NCBI GenBank assembly: GCA_964433345.1
Contig: CAYSQJ010000006.1
Location: 124,001 to 188,000 of the forward strand
Length of the DNA stretch: 64,000 nt
Direction of reading: 5' to 3'
Source of the DNA: Ga0077527 sp964433345
Lineage (GTDB): Bacteria > Pseudomonadota > Gammaproteobacteria > Burkholderiales > SG8-41
The first letter of the stretch is position 1. Each line of letters starts with the position of its first letter. Below the pieces are notes generated by a model, which saw only the letters and a program-made list of their open reading frames with translations, ran no database searches and was not told where the DNA came from. This document shows positions 59,627 to 64,000 of this stretch, piece by piece. The translations under genes were made by a program, and so were the position numbers.

Positions 59627-59701
59627 TTGCATCACTGGAGCTGGCGTCAACCGTTGCGTTGCAGCCGTCGCAACCACCGCACATTGCTGGAGAGCGTCGA
59701 C
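59627..59701 (+). pseudogene. Degenerate fragment of a cls HKD region
   Basis: The translation HHWSWRQPLRCSRRNHRTLL (from about 59629) matches the HKD region of the clsB-like gene (HRWSWRQPLRYNRRNHRKLL). The catalytic Lys of HxK is Thr, and the block stops after a few residues. It is probably a remnant of a duplicated or recombined cls copy. The rest of 59499-59788 has no gene that I support. Confidence 0.7.
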
Positions 59702-59788
59702 TGGAGGATGGGCCGCGGGCTTTGAGGACCCAATTGGTTTTTGTGGAATATGAATGTAAGCGAAAGGCGAAACTTAAAGGAGTCAGAA

Positions 59789-59995
59789 ATGAAACAACGA
59801 AACAACGAACGTAACTTCAAGGATCCAGTCTGCGGTATGGAAGTTAGCCGCCTTTCCGCAGTTGCGGATCTCATTTACCAAGGAAAGACCTACTACTTCT
59901 GCGCCGAGGACTGCCGGCAGGCGTTTGAGGCAGAGCCTGAGAAATTCATAAAACATCACCGCCAGCATGGAATGAAGCCAGATCATCTTGCTTAA
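59789..59995 (+). CDS. YHS-domain protein
   Basis: A 68-residue protein from ATG 59789 after AAAGGAG. The YHS domain, DPVCGMEVSRLSA...YYFCAEDCRQAF, has the Cys pair seen also in the copper ATPase N-terminus at 29873. YHS domains occur on metal transporters and multicomponent oxygenases and probably bind metal. As a free protein it may be a cytosolic metal chaperone. A His-containing end (KHHRQHGMKPDHLA) supports that idea. Confidence 0.85.
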   Translation: MKQRNNERNFKDPVCGMEVSRLSAVADLIYQGKTYYFCAEDCRQAFEAEPEKFIKHHRQHGMKPDHLA

Positions 59996-60109
59996 GCGCA
60001 TGTTGTCGCGAATGGACAAGTGCAGTGCAGAAATCCTTCATCGCGCCAAATGTCGTACGCCACTGTTCAATTTTTATCTTGATGGACGAACCGTTCTTGA
60101 GCGGAATTT

Positions 60110-61369
60110 ATGACACATAGCCAGATTTCGCCTTTGAACACCAGGCCTTTTTTGTGGCTCATGGCTTCGGTGTTTGCGGTGGCGCTGGGCTATGGCGTCG
60201 CGCTGCCGGTATTGCCGTTCTTCCTGGAAAGCCTGCTTGGCGATTCAAGTCGGTTATCGCTGTCCTTGCACGTTGGAATAATAACCGGCGTCTACTCATT
60301 CGCGATGTTTCTGTTTGCTCCGCTGTGGGGCCAATTGTCCGATAAAGTTGGCAGGCGGCCTGTCATTCTGGTTGGCTTGGGCGGCTTTGTCGTGATGCTG
60401 GGAATGTTCGGACTTTCCCCCAACCTGTGGATTGCCTACGCTACGCGCATTCTGGCTGGATTATTTGCGTCGTCAATTCTGCCTGTCGCCTCTGCGTACA
60501 TCGCTGACATGGGCGCTCCGGATTTGCGCGCTCGCCGGTTTGCCTGGATGGGCACGGCAGGCCTCTTCGGTTTCCTTGCGGGGCCGATGCTCGGCGGATG
60601 GTTGTCGGACACGAGCGGGCCATGGCTATCTTCTTTTTCCGGGCGTACAGGTATTGACCTGGTTTCAATGCCGTTCCTCGTAGCGGCAGCGCTGGGCGCG
60701 ACGGTTTGGCTCCTCACCTACCTGGAGATGCCACGGCATTCGATGAATGCCGTCGTGCCCCCAGCTTACGACAAAGCCTTTAATGCGCATAACTCAAGAA
60801 CAATCAAACTGCTCCTGCTGTTAACACTTCTCATGATGTTCGGACTGGGCGCCTTCGAAGTCGGGCTCACTTTGCATGGCCAACAGTTCCTCGGGTTCGG
60901 CCCGGACCGACTCAGCCAGATGTTCGTGGCATGTATGCTGGTGATGATTGCAGCACAGATGCTCGTCTTTCCATTTCTGATCAAGCGGCTGCCGATTCAC
61001 TTCATCGCCCCCCCCGCCTTTGCGGTCATGGCAGGCGGGCTGCTTCTCCTTCCCGTGGCCTTGGACTTTGGCTGGCTCTTGGTCGCGGTTGGACTGGTTG
61101 CCGCAGGATCGGGACTGCTCGCGCCGATGATGAGTTACCGGATTTCCATGGCTGCCGGAACCACACAGGGCGCCGTCCTGGGCAGGCAGGCCGCAGCATC
61201 GAGCCTGGGCCAGGCAATCGGGTCAGTCGTCGCGGGTCTCGGATTCGGCCCGATGGGCGAAAATCTTTTCTGGGGTACCTCGGGGGCACTCCTGATTGGT
61301 GTGGTGCTTAGCACCGGGATTCCACTGCGCACGGGGAATCCGGTAAAGAAGAGCGGGGTTCGATCGTGA
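60110..61369 (+). CDS. MFS drug/metabolite exporter (DHA1, TetA/MdtG-like)
   Basis: A 419-residue major facilitator with 12 predicted helices. Motif A is GQLSDKVGRRPVIL in loop 2-3; the helix-4/5 region has GxLxGPxxGG-like GFLAGPMLGGW. It resembles DHA1 drug:H+ antiporters. No particular substrate is visible. It precedes fabI by 40 bases, so the two are likely co-transcribed. Confidence 0.88.
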   Translation: MTHSQISPLNTRPFLWLMASVFAVALGYGVALPVLPFFLESLLGDSSRLSLSLHVGIITGVYSFAMFLFAPLWGQLSDKVGRRPVILVGLGGFVVMLGMFGLSPNLWIAYATRILAGLFASSILPVASAYIADMGAPDLRARRFAWMGTAGLFGFLAGPMLGGWLSDTSGPWLSSFSGRTGIDLVSMPFLVAAALGATVWLLTYLEMPRHSMNAVVPPAYDKAFNAHNSRTIKLLLLLTLLMMFGLGAFEVGLTLHGQQFLGFGPDRLSQMFVACMLVMIAAQMLVFPFLIKRLPIHFIAPPAFAVMAGGLLLLPVALDFGWLLVAVGLVAAGSGLLAPMMSYRISMAAGTTQGAVLGRQAAASSLGQAIGSVVAGLGFGPMGENLFWGTSGALLIGVVLSTGIPLRTGNPVKKSGVRS

Positions 61370-61409
61370 ATGCGCCCGCCCGTAAACGTGACCTAGTGGG
61401 AAACCTCAT

Positions 61410-62183
61410 ATGACTGAACAGCAAAATCTCAAAGGCAAAAAAGGGCTGGTTGTCGGCATCGCAAATGCAGATAGCATTGCCTACGGATGCGCAAGAGCCA
61501 TGCACTCGTCCGGGGCGAATCTCGCTATAACGTATTTGAACGAAAAAGCCGAACCGCACGTGCGCCCGCTCGCCTCCGAATTAAAAAGTGAAATCGTGAT
61601 GCCTTGCAATGTTGAGAATCCGGGCGAACTGGAATCGGTGTTTCGAGAAATCGAGAGGCGTTGGGAAACGCTTGATTTTGTTGTGCACTCGATCGCCTTC
61701 GCGCCAAAACAAGATCTAACGAGCCGCGTCGTTGACTGCACTCAGGCTGGATTTTCCCGGGCGATGGATATTTCGTGCCATTCGTTCATCCGCATGGCGA
61801 AGCTTGCAGAGCCACTGATGCGCAATGGCGGATGCTTGTTGACCATGAGCTACTTCGGCGCAGAAGAGGTGGTGCCACATTACAGCATCATGGGGCCGGT
61901 CAAAGCGGCGCTCGAATGCACCGCACGATATCTTGCGGCTGAGCTTGGTCCTAAAGGCATCCGCGTACATCCGATTTCCGCAGGTCCCATGAAGACTCGC
62001 GCGGCCTCCGGAATACCGCAGTTCGATGAACTGCTGTCACAGGCCGTGTCACGGGCACCGATGCGCAGACTAGTCAACATCAATGATGTCGGCGCATTAG
62101 CCACTTTTCTTGTAAGCGACGCCGCGGCTGCGATCACGGGCTGCACCTTGTATGTGGACGCTGGATCTCACATCGTCCACTGA
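61410..62183 (+). CDS. fabI: Enoyl-ACP reductase (FabI-type)
   Basis: A 257-residue short-chain dehydrogenase family enzyme. The cofactor end is GLVVGIANADSIAYGCA, and the catalytic residues are Tyr148, Tyr158 and Lys165 (SYFGAEEVVPHYSIMGPVKAALE, shown in part), in the same spacing as E. coli FabI. It reduces the enoyl-ACP double bond. An accessory copy in a stress cluster could adjust fatty acid synthesis in low-growth states or give tolerance to FabI inhibitors. A role with the MFS exporter is possible but unproven. Confidence 0.92.
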   Translation: MTEQQNLKGKKGLVVGIANADSIAYGCARAMHSSGANLAITYLNEKAEPHVRPLASELKSEIVMPCNVENPGELESVFREIERRWETLDFVVHSIAFAPKQDLTSRVVDCTQAGFSRAMDISCHSFIRMAKLAEPLMRNGGCLLTMSYFGAEEVVPHYSIMGPVKAALECTARYLAAELGPKGIRVHPISAGPMKTRAASGIPQFDELLSQAVSRAPMRRLVNINDVGALATFLVSDAAAAITGCTLYVDAGSHIVH

Positions 62184-62246
62184 ATACGGAGTTATCACGT
62201 GAGGTCTATTGTTTCCTGTGTTTTCACAAACCCAAAGGAGCACAAC

Positions 62247-62639
62247 ATGAAATACATCACCACAATTGTTACACCATTATCCATTGCGTTGGCATTGGCT
62301 GTCACTGGAACACCGGCTCTTGCGCAGGGCATGTCGGGAAAAATGGAATCCGGACGCACTACCGGTCCAGGCTACGAAGTAACTGCCGAAATGCAACGCT
62401 ACCGTGAAATGGCGCCCCTCATGCGTGACATGTCGCAACAGATGAACAAGATGCAGGACGAAATGGGGAAAGGCGGAATGTCGTCAGAGCAACAAAAACG
62501 CATGCAAATGCAGCTGAGGGACATGTCAGACATGATGAAGCAAATGTCTGGACTTGCAGATCGCCCTTCAATGAATGATCCGGAAACAAGAAAACAGGTT
62601 GGAGAGATGCGCAAAAAAATGGATCGCATGATGCGATAG
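62247..62639 (+). CDS. Met-rich exported protein 2, unknown function
   Basis: A 130-residue protein starting at ATG 62247 after AAAGGAG. Signal peptide ends TPALAQG; the rest is helical with many Met and Gln (MAPLMRDMSQQMNKMQDEM, KRMQMQLRDMSDMMKQM). Similar in style to the exported protein at 40558 but without clear colinearity. Met-x-x-Met spacings could bind Cu(I) or Ag(I). Context: between fabI and a CBS-domain gene. Confidence 0.8.
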   Translation: MKYITTIVTPLSIALALAVTGTPALAQGMSGKMESGRTTGPGYEVTAEMQRYREMAPLMRDMSQQMNKMQDEMGKGGMSSEQQKRMQMQLRDMSDMMKQMSGLADRPSMNDPETRKQVGEMRKKMDRMMR

Positions 62640-62765
62640 CAAACATAGCGGAAATTTTCAGCAACTCCGGCCCATCATTCGACGCATACCCTGCCCTGCG
62701 CACCCGTCCAATCGCGATGATGCATTGCTCGATCAAAAGGATGCGCCATAACCTGGAGAAAGCAT

Positions 62766-63467
62766 ATGAAAGCAAAAGACGTTATGACCAAGACCGTAGT
62801 CTCAGTGAGACAAACTACGAATGTTCGCGAAATCGCCCAGATTCTTCTTAAACATCGGATCAGTGCGGTCCCCGTCGTCAACGAACGCAATGGCGTAATT
62901 GGAATGGTAAGTGAAGGCGACCTCATTAGTCGCCCTGAATCCGGAACTGAACATCAGAACTCCGGATCCTGGTGGCTCAATTTAATCGAAGGTAATGAAG
63001 AGCGGTCTCGCAAGTATCTCAAGTCCCACGGTTTGGTTGCCCGTGACGTGATGACGCGAAAGATAATCACGGTAGACGAAAACGCCTCACTCGAAAAAGT
63101 CGCGACGCTGCTCGAGCACCATCACATAAAACGAGTACCGGTCATGCGGCGAGGCAAGATCGTGGGAATTGCAAGCCGGGCGAATCTTCTACACGGGCTT
63201 GCCGTGCACCGAGGAAAGCCGGTAAAAACCCCCAGTCAAAGTACCACAAAGATCAGGGCGAATGTGATGGCAGAATTCCGTCGCGCCGGCCTGCAGGCAA
63301 ACTTCGTGAACGTGGTGATTTCCGGCAGCACCGTTCATCTTTGGGGTTTGGTCGGATCTCCATCACAGCGCAAAGCGCTCTCATTGGCCGCGAAAAGTGT
63401 GGCAGGCGTTAAAGACGTTGAAAATCATTTATCGATTCAATTGCTCCCGACATTAGGTTGGGAATAA
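62766..63467 (+). CDS. CBS-pair and BON-domain protein
   Basis: A 233-residue protein. Two CBS domains are seen: MKAKDVMTKTVVSVRQTTNVREI...AVPVVNERNGVIGMVSEGDL and ARDVMTRKIITVDENASLEKV...RVPVMRRGKIVGIASRANL. They are followed by a BON domain (VVISGSTVHLWGLVGSPSQRKALSLAAKSVAGVKDVENHL). CBS pairs bind adenine nucleotides, so it could read the energy charge that the neighbouring AMP/PPK2 enzymes change. BON domains bind membranes or phospholipids. (Motifs shown in parts.). Confidence 0.92.
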   Translation: MKAKDVMTKTVVSVRQTTNVREIAQILLKHRISAVPVVNERNGVIGMVSEGDLISRPESGTEHQNSGSWWLNLIEGNEERSRKYLKSHGLVARDVMTRKIITVDENASLEKVATLLEHHHIKRVPVMRRGKIVGIASRANLLHGLAVHRGKPVKTPSQSTTKIRANVMAEFRRAGLQANFVNVVISGSTVHLWGLVGSPSQRKALSLAAKSVAGVKDVENHLSIQLLPTLGWE

Positions 63468-63621
63468 CTCAGCGCACATGCCACGAGCCACATCGTCAGA
63501 ATGATATGAGCGAATCTCCTGTAGCACACATGCAAATCAAAATGAGAATAAATATCGTGCAACTCGAACATACCAACCAATTAAAAATTCGCTGTGACGG
63601 CACTGATTGAGTACGTAGTGC

Positions 63622-64000
63622 ATGGAATTACATGAATTTTTCTGGTTGTTGGCGATTGTACTACTCAGTGCCCGCGTATTGTCCGAAGTAGCGAGCCGGT
63701 TTGGCATCCCTTCCGTGATCGGTGAACTCGCGGCCGGCCTGCTTTTGGGACCATCACTGCTCGGTTTGGTCTCGCCTACTCCGACGCTGGAAATCCTGGC
63801 GGAAATCGGGATTATTCTTTTATTGTTCGAAGTAGGCATGAATACGGATGTATACCGACTCGCCAAGGCCGGCGCAAAACCGCTAATCGTGGCGGGAGTC
63901 GGTTTTACGTTGCCATTCATGCTCGGGGCTGTTGTGAGCTGGTATGGCTTTGGCTTGTCGCTCATTGCCAGTCTGTTCATTGGCGGCACGCTCACAGCAA
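63622..64000 (+). CDS. Cation:proton antiporter (CPA2/Kef type), cut by window edge
   Basis: The frame from ATG 63622 stays open to the window end and gives 126 residues of the N-terminal transmembrane domain. Blocks such as SRFGIPSVIGELAAGLLLGP and LEILAEIGIILLLFEVGMN are typical of Kef/Na+-H+ exchanger proteins. The TrkA-N/RCK part, if any, is outside. In stress-tolerance loci a Kef-type antiporter often lies near Usp and CBS genes. From 63468 to 63621 no gene is seen. Confidence 0.88.
   Translation, partial: MELHEFFWLLAIVLLSARVLSEVASRFGIPSVIGELAAGLLLGPSLLGLVSPTPTLEILAEIGIILLLFEVGMNTDVYRLAKAGAKPLIVAGVGFTLPFMLGAVVSWYGFGLSLIASLFIGGTLTA

Noticed and set aside
60025..60040. A third CTTCAG-like repeat (GTGCAG-N5-CTTCAT) before the MFS gene
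   Set aside because: Only one half-site is close to CTTCAG and the spacing to the gene is unremarkable; likely chance.
1..64000. Search for tRNA, rRNA, CRISPR, insertion sequences, integrases and replication origins
   Set aside because: None found by reading; repeats seen are only the short ones listed, so mobility is not supported by direct marks.

Overview
The window looks like part of a betaproteobacterial genome (Burkholderiales or Nitrosomonadales are my best guess). The evidence is the two trimeric-type porins, the CzcI/CzcE accessory proteins, CzcCBA-type metal efflux, LspA/Dsb metal-island companions and moderately GC-rich codon use. I see no rRNA, tRNA, CRISPR array, transposase, integrase or plasmid replication gene, so I cannot say whether this is chromosome, island or plasmid. 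The first gene (MerR regulator) and the last (cation:proton antiporter) are cut by the window edges.

Layout. (1) 1-3.5 kb: a CadR/PbrR-type regulator divergent from a short CDF transporter, an exported helical protein, an accessory signal peptidase II and a DsbB/DsbA pair. (2) 3.7-15.1 kb: CzcI-like protein, czcC-czcB-PII-like-czcA, an MFS exporter, a lipoprotein and, on the opposite strand, czcE-like/czcS/czcR. (3) 15.2-20.8 kb: a regulatory intergenic region, two tandem porins, a small exported protein with two GGNDPFP repeats and a second two-component system preceded by a hexanucleotide tandem repeat. (4) 20.8-29.3 kb: a periplasmic copper/redox block with a second CzcI-like protein, TolC-type lipoprotein, multicopper oxidase, cupredoxin, CusF-like protein, methyltransferase, cytochrome c, a Rieske protein without its cytochrome b/c1 partners, a CMD-family protein and a flavoprotein. 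(5) 29.4-35.8 kb: a MerR regulator with an operator very like that of mer, a Cu(I)-type P-type ATPase, and a coupled set ending in an acetate kinase-PduL fusion. (6) 36.1-64 kb: a long, nearly all plus-strand cluster. It holds a MerR regulator, beta-CASP nuclease, AMP-phosphorylase-like enzyme, PRPP synthetase, Met-rich exported protein, divergent phosphoketolase, cyclopropane fatty acid synthase, MgtC/DUF4010 protein, thiolase, universal stress protein, copper chaperone, PPK2, a P-type ATPase with altered metal motifs, a DUF3141/PhaC-like hydrolase, LemA, HtpX-like protease, cardiolipin synthase, K+-channel-like protein, YHS protein, MFS transporter, FabI, CBS-BON protein and a Kef-type antiporter.

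How it may work together. Regions 1-5 form a metal and periplasmic redox resistance archipelago with at least five local regulators. Region 6, plus the AckA-PduL fusion, reads like a stress or energy-limitation module. AMP would be phosphorolysed, sugar phosphates split to acetyl phosphate by the phosphoketolase, and acetyl phosphate turned into ATP plus acetate or into acetyl-CoA by the fusion. Acetyl-CoA could then enter thiolase and polyester or fatty acid metabolism. PPK2 would recharge nucleotides from polyphosphate, while membrane-lipid and ion-transport genes adjust the envelope. A perfect FNR/ANR-type palindrome lies inside this cluster. The gene content and translational overlaps are seen directly; the integrated pathway is inference.
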